From NCBI RefSeq assembly GCF_002072955.1, contig NZ_LPUF01000001.1, forward strand, positions 1,510,896 to 1,574,895: DNA of 64,000 nt, written 5' to 3'. The notes under the pieces are model-generated. The model made no database searches. It saw only the letters and a list, made by a program, of their open reading frames with translations, and had not been told where the DNA came from. The translations under genes and the position numbers were made by a program. This document shows positions 51,837 to 62,080 of this stretch, piece after piece; position 1 is the first letter of the stretch; each line of letters begins with the position of its first letter. This DNA comes from Methyloprofundus sedimenti (lineage in GTDB: Bacteria > Pseudomonadota > Gammaproteobacteria > Methylococcales > Methylomonadaceae).

Positions 51837-53090
51837 TTAGTCTTCTTTGGTCAGATTCTCCACGTAAGAGGCTTTATGTGGAATATCAAAACGTATACCT
51901 TTAATCATGATATGCCAATATAACCACGGAAAGCCGAATGTTTTCCCAAACCACCACAGACGGCTATTTGTTCTGGGATCAAGAAAAGGGAATGAAGGCG
52001 TTACTTTACCGCCATAGGCAAATTCAGCTAACATCACCATGTTTAATGATGTGGTTAGCGGACAAGAGCCATAACCATCATAGCCGTCAATAACTGATTG
52101 ATTCTCCAACAACTTGAGAATGTTATCGACAACTACAGGCACTTGTTTTCTGACTGCAGCTGCTGTTTTAGCGTTTGGTGTTGACGTCACATCACCTAAT
52201 CCAAAAATATTGCTGTATTTGTTATGCTGTAAGGTGCCTTGATGAACATCAACCCAGCCAGCTTCATTTGCTAAAGGACTTGTTTTGATAAAGTCAGGGG
52301 CACTTTGCGGAGGGGTGACGTGTATCATGTCAAATGCTTTAGTCACTGTCGATTTAAGACCATCAGCATCAGTTGCTTCGAAGGTTGCTGTTTTAGCTGC
52401 GCCATCAATGGCTACTAAATTATGATTAAAGTGAGTGGTAATCCCGTAATCTTTAACCACTTTGCTCAGTGCTTTGGCAAAGAAAGGCACACCAAACATC
52501 CCCGGGCCAGCATTAAGGAATTCCACATTAACTTTATCTGCTATACCTTTTTTGCGAAAACGGTCAGCCGCCAGATACATGATTTTTTGCGGCGCACCGG
52601 CACATTTGATAGGCATAGGTGGCTGGGTGAATAAGGCATTTCCTGACTCTATTTTTTGCAAGACTTCCCAGGTATATTCCACAGTATCTGCAGAATAATT
52701 ACTGCAAACACCGTTTTTTCCTAATGTTTCAACTAACCCCTCAATTTTATTAAAATCCAGTTGCAGACCAGGGCAGACGACTAAAAAGTCGTAACTGATA
52801 ACGTCACCGGATTTTAAGGTGACTTTATTTTCTTCAGGCTGAAAACTCTCGGCAAAATCCTTAATCCAGGTCACACTTGAATGTATCAGATCCGCTTCGT
52901 TTTTGCTTGCTCGTTTCAGCGTATAAGCGCCGCCGCCAATAATAGTAAAGCCGGGTTGATAGTAATGTTTCTCAGACGGTTCGATCAGGGCAATATCAAT
53001 CGTTGCATTTTTACGCCGCATATTATTTGCTGTAGAAACACCTGCAGCGCCTCCGCCAACAATAAGAATAGAATGATGTAGTTCAGACAT
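51837..53090 (-). CDS. Sulfide:quinone oxidoreductase-like flavoprotein
   Basis: 417 residues. An N-terminal FAD dinucleotide-binding motif (ILIVGGGAAGVSTANNM), a second FAD motif (IFGLGDVTSTPNAKTAAAVRKQ), and two Cys in the positions of the active-site disulfide (PIKCAGAPQKI ~163 and YGSCPLTTS ~343). The YYQPGFTIIGGG block is SQR-type II-like. It oxidises sulfide to a polysulfide or glutathione persulfide and feeds electrons to quinone at the inner membrane surface. The next gene upstream handles that persulfide. Confidence 0.88.
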   Translation of the reverse strand: MSELHHSILIVGGGAAGVSTANNMRRKNATIDIALIEPSEKHYYQPGFTIIGGGAYTLKRASKNEADLIHSSVTWIKDFAESFQPEENKVTLKSGDVISYDFLVVCPGLQLDFNKIEGLVETLGKNGVCSNYSADTVEYTWEVLQKIESGNALFTQPPMPIKCAGAPQKIMYLAADRFRKKGIADKVNVEFLNAGPGMFGVPFFAKALSKVVKDYGITTHFNHNLVAIDGAAKTATFEATDADGLKSTVTKAFDMIHVTPPQSAPDFIKTSPLANEAGWVDVHQGTLQHNKYSNIFGLGDVTSTPNAKTAAAVRKQVPVVVDNILKLLENQSVIDGYDGYGSCPLTTSLNMVMLAEFAYGGKVTPSFPFLDPRTNSRLWWFGKTFGFPWLYWHIMIKGIRFDIPHKASYVENLTKED

Positions 53091-53174
53091 ATTTCCTCGC
53101 TTTAATTATTATTTTTAGTTTTAAGGTGATGATTAACAACACCTATTAAAGTGCTGCTGATCCGATAATACTCG

Positions 53175-54266
53175 CTATAGTTGTTGTTTCCAAGCCTCAT
53201 AGCCACCGGCAATCGACAGCACATTGGTGTAGCCCATACCTTGCATAGTATTGGCAGCTAAAGCAGAGCGTTTTCCAGTGGCGCAATAAACAATGATTGC
53301 AGCCGATTTGTCGGTAAGTTCAGCTATCGAATTGATTTTAAACTCTAATACACCTCTAGGTAACGGGATTGCATGGTCAATATGCCCCGCATTAAACTCG
53401 CTTTCTTCTCTTACATCGACAATATTGACAGCGCTATTGGCTATAATCTCTTGTGCTTTGAGTGGCTCAATTTCGGTTATGTTTTGTTTGATTTGCTTGA
53501 GCAGGTCTTCCATATTGGACATTTTGCGTTTAGGATCCGAGCCTGCAACGCGATTCTCGGCCGCTTGATTGGCAAGTTCTTCATCTATACCGCAATAACG
53601 GTTAGCTGGAACTGCCATGTCAATTAGCTTAGGTTTGGGCAGGTTCAGCTTGGCCATAATATCCATAAATTCTGCTTTGGTTTTTCCAGCTATCCGCGAA
53701 TTGCTACTGCGTTCCTGGGCAATATTACTAATCCAGTGTCCTTTATAGTCATGTCCCGGGTAAACGATAGTTTCATCAGGCAGGGTAAATAATCGTTGCG
53801 TGATACTGTCATATTGAGCTTCAGCACTACCGCCTTGAAAATCAGTGCGACCACAGCCATCAATAAATAGCGTATCGCCAGTAAAAACTCGGTCTCGCCA
53901 TAAAAATGAAATACTACCGGGAGTATGCCCTGGAGTAGCAATAACTTTGATATTTTCACCTTTGCCGAACTCAAATACATCACCATCCTGGATTTGAATA
54001 TCTGCACCGCTTGCACCACAAAGCGAACTTACGGCGGTTTTAGCGCCTACTTTTTGTCTTAATTGTCCACTTGCGGTGATATGATCAGCATGTACATGAG
54101 TTTCCAGTGAGTACTTTAAAGTAAGATCATTTTCTTGCAATAAGTTGAGGTACTCGTCTAAGTGTGTATCTACAGGATCAATTAAAACGGCTTCTTTAGT
54201 ATCCTGGTCAGCAATCAAATAAGTGTAAGTACAGCTTTCTTTATCAAATAGTTGTTTAAACAGCAT
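53175..54266 (-). CDS. Persulfide dioxygenase (ETHE1-like MBL fold) fused to rhodanese
   Basis: 363 residues. The MBL domain (~1-235) has HVHADHITASG, TPGHTPGSISF, GDTLFIDGCGRTDFQGGSAE and YPGHDYKGH, the ETHE1/persulfide dioxygenase pattern with a mononuclear iron site. The rhodanese domain (~265-363) carries the active Cys in YCATGKRSALAA. Such fusions oxidise glutathione persulfide to sulfite and then transfer sulfane sulfur to sulfite to give thiosulfate. It is the first gene of a three-gene minus-strand sulfur unit. Confidence 0.92.
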   Translation of the reverse strand: MLFKQLFDKESCTYTYLIADQDTKEAVLIDPVDTHLDEYLNLLQENDLTLKYSLETHVHADHITASGQLRQKVGAKTAVSSLCGASGADIQIQDGDVFEFGKGENIKVIATPGHTPGSISFLWRDRVFTGDTLFIDGCGRTDFQGGSAEAQYDSITQRLFTLPDETIVYPGHDYKGHWISNIAQERSSNSRIAGKTKAEFMDIMAKLNLPKPKLIDMAVPANRYCGIDEELANQAAENRVAGSDPKRKMSNMEDLLKQIKQNITEIEPLKAQEIIANSAVNIVDVREESEFNAGHIDHAIPLPRGVLEFKINSIAELTDKSAAIIVYCATGKRSALAANTMQGMGYTNVLSIAGGYEAWKQQL

Positions 54267-54792
54267 GGTTATAGCTCCTGATGTTATGAATAGGGTTTGG
54301 CGCGATGTAGAGATACTGGTGATCTATAATATAATAAAACTCTAATATATGGAATTGTTTTTGATGCTTCACCTGAAAACGTTGGCAACCAGGCGTAAGC
54401 GAAGTGAAGATTTTTAGTCCCTGCTTAACTTTTGCCGTGTTGTAGACAACGATGCCTAAAATAAGCTTGCGTAAAAATATGGATTCCCCCCGAATCTGTT
54501 AGAATTCGCTAACGATATTTTGGAATTTATACAATATGATACTCATTATGTTAAATAATATCTGATAACTTGCCGATCTACTTAATGGTTTACCAAAAAA
54601 AACAGTGCCCTGTAGTGTGTGCAATAAAGTTAAATTAAGCAAAAAAATAATACGAATTTAAAACATTTAAACTGTTTCTACTTTCGATATATCCAGAAGA
54701 GTAGACAGCAAAAAGATCTATAACACTCTATTTACCTTAAAGTTAACCCGGGTAGATAATGATTTATTAAATAGACAGGAAACGGGAAACGT
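54267..54792. other. 526-bp intergenic region between divergent units
   Basis: AT-rich, should hold the promoters for the sulfur unit (left) and the DUF3754 gene (right). No gene, repeat or strong hairpin that I can support. Confidence 0.4.
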
Positions 54793-56061
54793 ATGCAGAA
54801 TAGCACCCACTATCAAGCCGATGTACTGGAACGTTTTATACCTATTAGTTTAGATAGACTGATCAGTGATTTATTAACTGCAGAGTTATTGCCCGCAGAG
54901 CAGCACAATGCATTTAAACAATTCTGTTCAACCTATACCTCTTTATTCCACGCTCAATCCCACACACACCTACAGGATCTGAAGCGACTGTATTTACCGT
55001 TTAATCCCGATCGGGATACCTTAATGACTGCGCAGGAAAATACCAGTACACAGCTAACGCATTTAAAAGAAAAACTTTATTTGATTTTGGAAGATGCTAA
55101 CTACGAGCAGATTTCAGAAGCGGATTTGAATGAGGCACTCAATAAAATTTCTCCTTACGGCGTGCAAGTTTCCGTTGATTTTGGAGATTTCGCTGAAGTC
55201 GCTTTGTTTTATCGTGGTTCAGCTATACAGCAAAAACTATATCGAAACTGGAAAAAACTCAGCTTTAAAAAGCAACCTATTGATATTCTAATTTATCGAC
55301 GCTTATTTGTTTTGCTACAGCCAAAAAACCGCCAGCAATGGATAGAACATTTTATTAATAACAAAAAAATGTCGGTACAAAAAGCTGAAAAAAAAGCCGA
55401 TGCAGCATTAAAGGTCTTTGGTATAAGCAATGACAATGATGTTGTGTATTTAAAATTATTTAAAGATATTCCACGCGAAGATCTGGAAATGCAATTTCCC
55501 AATACACGCATACAAATGCGTCTTTTTGATAAAATTAAATTAGCAGTAACCGGAGGCGGGGGAACCGCTGGCGGCGTAATGGCAACGATTGGTAAACTCA
55601 GTGCTACTATTGATCCAATCTCCGCACTCATTGCTATCGGTGGTTTATTGGGGCTGTTATGGCGACAAATCGCCAAGATTTTTTCGCAGCGAGCTAAATA
55701 CAGTGCAATGTTAACCAAGAATCTGTATTTTTACAGTTTGGATAATAATATGGGCGCGCTGACCTATTTAGCGGATACCGCTGAAGCTGAAGAATCTAAA
55801 GAAGCAATACTTGCATACTTTTTTTTATTGCTTGCTGGCGAAACTAGCCGGGCCAATTTAGATCAAAGTATTGAAAACTATATACATGAAAAATATGCCA
55901 TTCCCATGGATTTTGAGATTGATGATGGCTTGGACAAACTACAACAATCAAATTTACTGTCACGTTGTGATCAACTGATTAATGCAATTCCATTAGTTGA
56001 GGCAAATAGCCGATTAAGACAGCAATGGGATCAGGTGATTGATAATAAAGTTTTTGTTTAA
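54793..56061 (+). CDS. DUF3754 (TMEM143-like) protein
   Basis: 422 residues. The conserved DUF3754 core is YRRLFVLLQPK, then VYLKLFKDIPREDLEMQFPNTRIQM, followed by one or two hydrophobic segments (GGGGTAGGVMATIGKL and PISALIAIGGLLGLLWRQI) and a Tyr/Lys-rich LTKNLYFYSLDNNMGALTYLADTAEAEESKEAILAYF block. The family is shared with eukaryotic TMEM143, with no known role. Monocistronic as far as can be seen. Confidence 0.85.
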   Translation: MQNSTHYQADVLERFIPISLDRLISDLLTAELLPAEQHNAFKQFCSTYTSLFHAQSHTHLQDLKRLYLPFNPDRDTLMTAQENTSTQLTHLKEKLYLILEDANYEQISEADLNEALNKISPYGVQVSVDFGDFAEVALFYRGSAIQQKLYRNWKKLSFKKQPIDILIYRRLFVLLQPKNRQQWIEHFINNKKMSVQKAEKKADAALKVFGISNDNDVVYLKLFKDIPREDLEMQFPNTRIQMRLFDKIKLAVTGGGGTAGGVMATIGKLSATIDPISALIAIGGLLGLLWRQIAKIFSQRAKYSAMLTKNLYFYSLDNNMGALTYLADTAEAEESKEAILAYFFLLLAGETSRANLDQSIENYIHEKYAIPMDFEIDDGLDKLQQSNLLSRCDQLINAIPLVEANSRLRQQWDQVIDNKVFV

Positions 56062-56344
56062 ACGAGGATAAAAATTTTAGAAGAAACTGCATATGAGATC
56101 AAGGGGTGTGCCAAAGGGATAGTCAGTAAATATATAAAACAATGAGATATATTTATCAAGATCAAAGGAGATCAATAGAGTCTCTGACCCTTTGGTTTCC
56201 TTTGGTTCTATTGGTTACTATGGATTAGAAAAAGTACGTGCTATCAGTGCTCCATTTTTACAGGAGTGAAGTAAAGCAGTCGGTATTCAAAAAATGATTT
56301 AAAGCCTGACAACACAATAACTGTTTATACACAAAGGAATATTT
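56062..56344. other. 283-bp intergenic region
   Basis: Contains CCAAAGGG and CCCTTTGG as complementary arms about 70 bases apart (near 56107 and 56187). No gene seen. Confidence 0.4.
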
Positions 56345-56995
56345 ATGAAATTAAAATATTTATCACTACTCGTTATCCTGAGCACTGCGGCATTATCCGG
56401 TTGCTCAACAATGTATTACAACACGCTCGATTCCATGGGTATCCCCAAACGGGACATCATGGTACACCGTGTTGAAAAAGCACGCGATACTCAAGAAGAG
56501 ACCATGGAGCAATTTCAAACAGCCCTGGAACAATTCACCGCGGTGACCAATTTTGATGGCGGGGACCTAGAAAAAGCCTACGATAAACTTAACAAAGAAT
56601 ACCTTGCCAGTGTCGATAAAGCGCAGGAAGTTAATAAACGTATTAAAGATATTGAAGACGTTTCTGGCGCACTATTTAAAGAATGGGAACAGGAACTCGA
56701 TCAATACAGCAGTGCGTCTTTAAAAAGAAGTAGTCAACAACAACTCAATCAGACACAAGAGCAATACCACCAGCTTATTGCCGCTATGAAACGGGCAGAA
56801 AAGAAAATAGATCCTGTTTTAGTAATTTTCAAAGATCAGGTTTTATATTTAAAACATAATCTCAATGCCCAGGCTATTTCTTCTCTGAAAGGCGAATTAC
56901 GGACTATTGAATCAGATGTGTCAGTACTGATTGATGCCATGCAACAATCTATTAATGAAGCTAATTCATTTATCAATACAATGGAAAAGAAATAA
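56345..56995 (+). CDS. DUF2959 lipoprotein
   Basis: 216 residues. Signal peptide with lipobox (LSGC, residue ~20), followed by MYYNTLDSMGIPKRDIMVHRVEKARDTQEETMEQFQTALEQF, the DUF2959 signature, then long coiled-coil helices to the end. Probably an envelope lipoprotein. The family has no assigned function. AAAGGAA SD before the ATG. Confidence 0.87.
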   Translation: MKLKYLSLLVILSTAALSGCSTMYYNTLDSMGIPKRDIMVHRVEKARDTQEETMEQFQTALEQFTAVTNFDGGDLEKAYDKLNKEYLASVDKAQEVNKRIKDIEDVSGALFKEWEQELDQYSSASLKRSSQQQLNQTQEQYHQLIAAMKRAEKKIDPVLVIFKDQVLYLKHNLNAQAISSLKGELRTIESDVSVLIDAMQQSINEANSFINTMEKK

Positions 56996-57001
56996 GTTTT
57001 G

Positions 57002-57085
57002 GATTCACAGGCAATGACTTCTGCGGGTGCAGGCTGTATGGCAACACTGGATGCCGAGAAATACCCGGATGATTTAGCAGGTTAA
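57002..57085 (+). pseudogene. Thioredoxin reductase (trxB) 3'-end remnant
   Basis: A 27-codon stretch (SQAMTSAGAGCMATLDAEKY then a stop) matches the closing residues of TrxB (RQAITSAGxGCMAALDAERY). Nothing of the enzyme body precedes it; the DUF2959 stop lies immediately upstream. It is a fragment brought by or left after a rearrangement. Confidence 0.5.
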
Positions 57086-57119
57086 ACAATAAAAATGGGC
57101 GGAACGAAGTGTGAATTAA

Positions 57120-57443
57120 AAACCACAGAGCAAAGCTGTTAAAGCCTATAAACAATTTGTTAGCCAGGGGCGCGGACAGTCATCGCCTTGGGAGGCTTTG
57201 AGAAATAAAGTGTTTTTAGGTAATGAGCATTTTGTTGAATCTATGCAGTGTTTGTTAAATGCAGAACAGGACTTAAGCGAAATCCCAAGGGCTCAACGAA
57301 GGAGGATTGTCAAACCACTGTCTGAATATGCTGAAAAATATATTCTAAATGACGCTTCCACGATTAGTGGAATTATTAATAATCATAGTTCAAATACCTG
57401 CCCCCTTTCTCTTCCGAAATGGCTATCTTCACCAATTATCTGA
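57120..57443 (+). pseudogene. REP-associated tyrosine transposase, C-terminal remnant
   Basis: The frame opens after a stop at 57117 and reads KPQSKAVKAYKQFVSQGRG then WEALRNKVFLGNEHFVESMQ, the region that follows the HUH core in RAYT proteins. The catalytic N-terminal half is missing. The tail drifts into unrelated residues after ~57380. An intact RAYT of the same broad family is at 63598. Confidence 0.6.
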
Positions 57444-57612
57444 AGCTGATAGGACAGAAATAATTGATAAGCACTCAATATTAACAGTTGAAATGAAAAG
57501 TTTACTGAAAATGAGAATTTAAACATATTTGCGTCTGTATGCCTCACACCACTCATGGTTTTTTAATGATATAGTTTGATTAAAATATTCTAAAGTATAA
57601 ATATAAAACTTA

Positions 57613-60600
57613 ATGGCAACATTCTCTAACTTTTTAAGTTCATTTGACCCTGAAAAAAAGGGCATCCAATTTGAACATTTCGTTAAGTGGTTTCTAAAAA
57701 ATGACCCTGAATGGTCTACACAAATTGATCAAGTTTGGTTATGGGACGAATACCCAGACCGATGGGGACGTGATTGTGGTATTGATCTTGTTTTTAAACA
57801 TAAAAATAACGATATTTGGGCAGTTCAGGCAAAATGCTATTCTCCTGAGTATTCTATCAGCAAATCTGATGTCGATAAATTTCTAAGTGAATCAAATCGA
57901 ACAGGAATTGATAAAAGGCTATTAATTGCAACGACAGATCAAATGGGCCAAAATGCCAAGCAAGTCTGTCATGCTCAAGAAAAGACGGTTACACATTTTT
58001 TCCTTTCTGATTTTGATCAAGCTGCAATTGAATACCCTGAACACATATCTGCACTCAATACCGCAAAACGAAAATCACGACCGATCCCTCGACCACACCA
58101 GATAGAGGCCATTGATGCTGTAGAAAAAGGCTTTAAAAATAATGGACGTGGTCAATTGATCATGGCTTGTGGCACGGGGAAGACATATACAACACTCTGG
58201 ATTAAAGAACGCCAGGCGGCTGTATCAACACTGGTATTGCTCCCGTCACTCGGATTATTATCACAGTCGTTAAGAGAATGGACATATGCTGCGAATACAC
58301 CTTTTGATGTTTTATGTATATGTTCAGACCAAACCGTGGGCAAGCAATCAAGTGAAGATGACATAATTCACTCTGTAAAAGACCTCTCATTCCCTGTTAC
58401 ATCGGATATGCATATCATCAGCCAGTTTTTAAAAGGTTCTGGTAATAAAGTTATTTTCTCAACCTATCAATCATCTCCTATTATTGCTGATGCTCAACGT
58501 GATAATAACATTCCAGAGTTTGATTTAGTGATTGCCGATGAAGCGCATCGCTGTACAGGTAAAGCTGGAAGCGATTTTACGACGATATTAGATCAATCCC
58601 GAATCAGAGCAAACAAAAGATTATTCACAACAGCAACGCCAAAAACTTATTCTGCAAATCTAAAAAAGAAAGCTAGTGAAATGGGCGTGGATGTCACAGG
58701 AATGGATGATGAATCTGTTTTTGGCAAAGTCCTGTATGCCTTAACATTTGGTGAGGCCATCAAGCGTAAATTATTAACCGATTATCAGATGGTACTAGTT
58801 GGTGTTGATAATCCGATGATAGCGCAATGGATACAACAAAGTAAACTGGTAAAAACAGAAGCTGGTGACACACAGGATGCAAAATCATTAGCATCACAAA
58901 TAGGGCTTATTAAGGCCATTAAAGACTATGACCTGAAGAGGATGATCAGTTTTCATAGTCGGGTAAATAGAGCAGAAACATTTGCCTCAGAGATACAGAA
59001 TTCGATTGATTTAATCGAGGAAGAATACCGTCCTGATGGGAAAATCTGGGCTGACTTTGTATCCGGAAAAATGACTACCCATAAAAGACGCTTAAAGCTT
59101 GATCAACTCAAAAGCCTTACTATAAGTGAGCGTGGACTATTATCGAATGCAAGATGCTTATCTGAAGGGGTTGATGTTCCCTCACTGGATGGTGTGGCAT
59201 TTATAGATCCAAGAAGTAGTCATGTTGATATTATCCAGGCAGTTGGCAGAGCCATCCGCTTAAGCGATGACAAGACTATTGGCACCATTATTGTCCCTGT
59301 ATTTATTGAAGATGGGGATAATATAGAATCATCCATGCAATCCAGTCACTTTAAGCCTGTATGGGAAGTGCTGAATGCCTTGAAATCACATGATGAAGTG
59401 CTGGCATACGAACTGGATGAATTTCGTACTAATTTAGGTAGGGGCAGTAATTTAGCTAATTCTGAAAAAAGTTTTTCAAAAATTGCTTTTGATTTACCTA
59501 CTACGATAGATGAGTCATTTTCAGAATCATTAAAAACATATCTTGTTGAAAAAACCACATCGTCCTGGCATTTCTGGTTTGGGTTGTTGGAGGTGTTTGT
59601 TGAACAAGAAGGTCATGCAAGAGTTCCTAGCAAATATAAAACAGCAGATGGATTTAAATTAGGTAATTGGCTCAGTAATCAAAAGGCAAAGAAAAAGTCA
59701 TTAACTGATGAACAGCTTTCAAGGTTGGAATCATTAGAGGGCTGGGTTTGGGATGTATCAGCATTTCAATGGGAAGAAGGTTTTTCTCGTTTAGAACAAT
59801 ATGTTCAACAGAAAGGGTATGCACGAGTGCCTTCAAACTATAAAACATCGGATGGATATAAATTAGGTGGTTGGGTTAATAATCAAAAGACGGTGAGAAA
59901 GTCTTTGACTAATGAACAACTTTCAAGACTGGAATCGTTAGAGGGCTGGGCCTGGGATGTGTCAGCATTTCAATGGGAAGAAGGTTTTTCTCGTTTAGAA
60001 CAATATGTTCAACAGAAAGGTCATGCACGAGTTTCTAAGGAATATAAAACAGTAGATGGATATAAATTGGGGCAATGGGTCAGCACTCAAAAGCAAAATA
60101 AAACACAGTTAACAGCAGAACGGATAACCAAATTGAAATCGTTAGAGGGCTGGGTTTGGGACTTGTTGGAGTTTCAATGGGAGCAAGGCTTTTCATATAT
60201 AAAAAAATACGCCCAAGAGCATGGCCATACAAGAGTTTCTGGTGATTACAAAACAGCAGATGGGTTTAATTTAGGTAATTGGGTCACTAATCAAAGAGCT
60301 AAAATGGGACAATTAACACCTGAAAGACTTTCAAGACTGGAATCGTTGGATGGCTGGGTTTGGGGTGTATCAGCATTTCAATGGGAACAAGGTTTTAATT
60401 ATTTAAAGTTGTATACTCTACAAAAAGGTCACGCAAGAGTACTCTGGAATTATAAAACATCAGATGGATATAACCTGGGGCAATGGGTTAATATGCAAAG
60501 ACGTAATAGGCACCAATTATCTTCGAAACAAATTTCACTATTAGAGGCGTTAGATGACTGGGTTTGGGGGTTATTTGATTTGAAATGGGAACAGGGTTTT

Positions 60601-60825
60601 TCTTATTTAGAAGAGTATATTTTACACGAAGGTCATGCAAGAGTTTCTGGTGATTACAAAACAGCAGATGGGTTTAATTTAGGTAATTGGGTCACTAATC
60701 AAAGAGTTAAAAGGAGGCAATTAACACCTGAAAGACTTTCAAGACTGGAATCGTTGGATGGCTGGGTTTGGAGCTTACTAGAGTTTAATTGGGAGCAAGG
60801 CTTTGCTTATCTAGAAGAATATACC
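57613..60825 (+). pseudogene. Restriction-endonuclease-like/DEAD helicase with helicase-associated repeats, 5' part (disrupted by IS3)
   Basis: 1071 codons up to the IS3 insertion; the reading frame runs a few codons into the element before stopping. Residues ~40-80 form an Mrr-like nuclease core (GRDCGIDLV ... VQAKCY, i.e. D-x(n)-QxK). Superfamily 2 helicase: Walker A MACGTGKTYT (~184-193), DEAHR (309-313), motif VI QAVGRAIR. From residue ~652 begin 68-residue helicase-associated (HA) repeats, each W-E-x-GF...GHARV..YKT.DGY.LG.WV..Q...LT...L..LESL.GWVWD. Six complete repeats plus 12 residues of the seventh precede the break. Probably an anti-phage or DNA-restriction enzyme. Confidence 0.85.
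59566..60825 (+). repeat. Tandem 204-bp coding repeats (HA domain), repeats 1-6 and start of 7
   Basis: Starts at 59566, 59770, 59974, 60178, 60382, 60586 and 60790: exactly 204 bp (68 codons) each. Repeats 4 and 6 share long near-identical stretches (for example AATTTAGGTAATTGGGTCAC), pointing to recent internal duplication. Confidence 0.92.
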
Positions 60826-60896
60826 TGTAGTGGTCTAATAATCCTGTACTAAACGATAGGAGTTTATAATAACCCCTTAATCAAAGATGCAGACCA

Positions 60897-61199
60897 ATGA
60901 GTAAACGAAAAAGTTATACAACAGAATTTAAACATGAAGCGGCCAGTCTGGTATTAGATCAGGCATATTCCATAAATGATGCTTGCGAAGCTATGGGCGT
61001 TGGAACTACAGCAATGCGCCGTTGGGTCACTCAATTAAAAGAAGAGCGTCATGGTGTTACGCCAAAAGGAAGCCGAGCGATTACTTCTGATCAGCAAAAG
61101 ATTCAAGATTTGGAAAGTCAGATAAAGAAACTAAAGAGGGAGAAAGAGATTTTAAAAAAGGCTTCAGCTCTCTTAATATCGGACGTGTATCAATTTTAA
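60897..61199 (+). CDS. IS3 transposase OrfA
   Basis: 100 residues. An N-terminal helix-turn-helix (SYTTEFKHEAASLVLDQAYSINDACEAMGVGTTAMRRW) and a leucine zipper (QKIQDLESQIKKLKREKEIL). An A-AAA-AAG slippery heptamer at 61154-61160 lies in the correct frame for programmed -1 frameshifting into orfB, and the -1 frame is open all the way. Stop TAA overlaps the orfB ATG. Confidence 0.93.
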   Translation: MSKRKSYTTEFKHEAASLVLDQAYSINDACEAMGVGTTAMRRWVTQLKEERHGVTPKGSRAITSDQQKIQDLESQIKKLKREKEILKKASALLISDVYQF

Positions 61200-62038
61200 T
61201 GCTAATTGATGAGTTAAGAGAGCAATACAAACAATGCGAATTATTGCAAACATTTGAGATGAGTCGTAGTAGTTACAACTACCACCGTAAGCATGCAAAC
61301 AAGGCAGATCCTGAGCGAGACAGGTTAAAATCCAAGGTTATTGCGTTACATGAAGCGAGCCGCAGTTCAGCGGGGAGTCGTACCCTTTCTGCTCAATTAA
61401 AACAGCAAGGTGAATCTGTTGGACGCTTCAAAACACGGAGTTTAATGCAAGAAGCGGAGCTGACAAGTAAACAGCCAGGCGCACATCGTTACAAGGTGGC
61501 TGAAAAGCCATCAAACATAGCGGATAACCACTTAAACCGTGAATTTTCTACCGAACTGGCTAATCAAGTTTGGTGTGGTGATGTCACCTATATTTGGTCG
61601 GGTACAGGCTGGATATATTTAGCATTGGTGATTGATTTAAATGCGCGCCGTATCGTGGGGTGGGCTTGCTCAACTAGTCCTGACTCAGTATTGACTACAC
61701 GAGCGTTAAAATTAGCTTATGCGGCTAGAGGAGAGCCCAAGAACTTGATGTTTCATTCTGATCAGGGGTGCCATTACACCAGTAAGGTATTCCAGCAGCA
61801 ATTGTCGGAATATGAGATCAAGCAAAGCATGAGTCGGCGTGGTAACTGTTGGGATAATGCACCGATGGAGCGTTGTTTTAGAAGCTTTAAATCTGAATGG
61901 ATGCCTAAGACTTTTTATTCATCTTATGAACAGGCAGAGAAAGATATTATGCAATACATCAAGTATTACAATAGTTTCCGTGTACATAGTTATAACAATT
62001 ATTTAACCCCAATCCAAGCGGAGAAAGAAGCCGCTTAA
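61199..62038 (+). CDS. IS3 transposase OrfB (DDE integrase core)
   Basis: 279 residues. HTH_21-like start, then the rve core: QVWCGDVTYIWSGTGWIYLALVIDL (first Asp), FHSDQGCHYTS (second Asp), NCWDNAPMERCFRSFKSEW (Glu). Likely made as an OrfAB fusion by -1 frameshift at 61154-61160. All catalytic residues are present, so the element should be active. Confidence 0.95.
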   Translation: MLIDELREQYKQCELLQTFEMSRSSYNYHRKHANKADPERDRLKSKVIALHEASRSSAGSRTLSAQLKQQGESVGRFKTRSLMQEAELTSKQPGAHRYKVAEKPSNIADNHLNREFSTELANQVWCGDVTYIWSGTGWIYLALVIDLNARRIVGWACSTSPDSVLTTRALKLAYAARGEPKNLMFHSDQGCHYTSKVFQQQLSEYEIKQSMSRRGNCWDNAPMERCFRSFKSEWMPKTFYSSYEQAEKDIMQYIKYYNSFRVHSYNNYLTPIQAEKEAA

Positions 62039-62080
62039 AAAACCGATCGTTATGTACGAATTTACTTGACCACTACAACC

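Larger units (their letters stand above)
60826..62077 (+). mobile_element. IS3-family insertion sequence
   Basis: 1252 bp with terminal repeats TGTAGTGGTC and its complement GACCACTACA. A 3-bp ACC duplication flanks it (60823-60825, 62078-62080). Removing the element and one ACC restores one continuous helicase frame across repeat 7. Carries orfA and orfB with a frameshift site. Confidence 0.95.
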
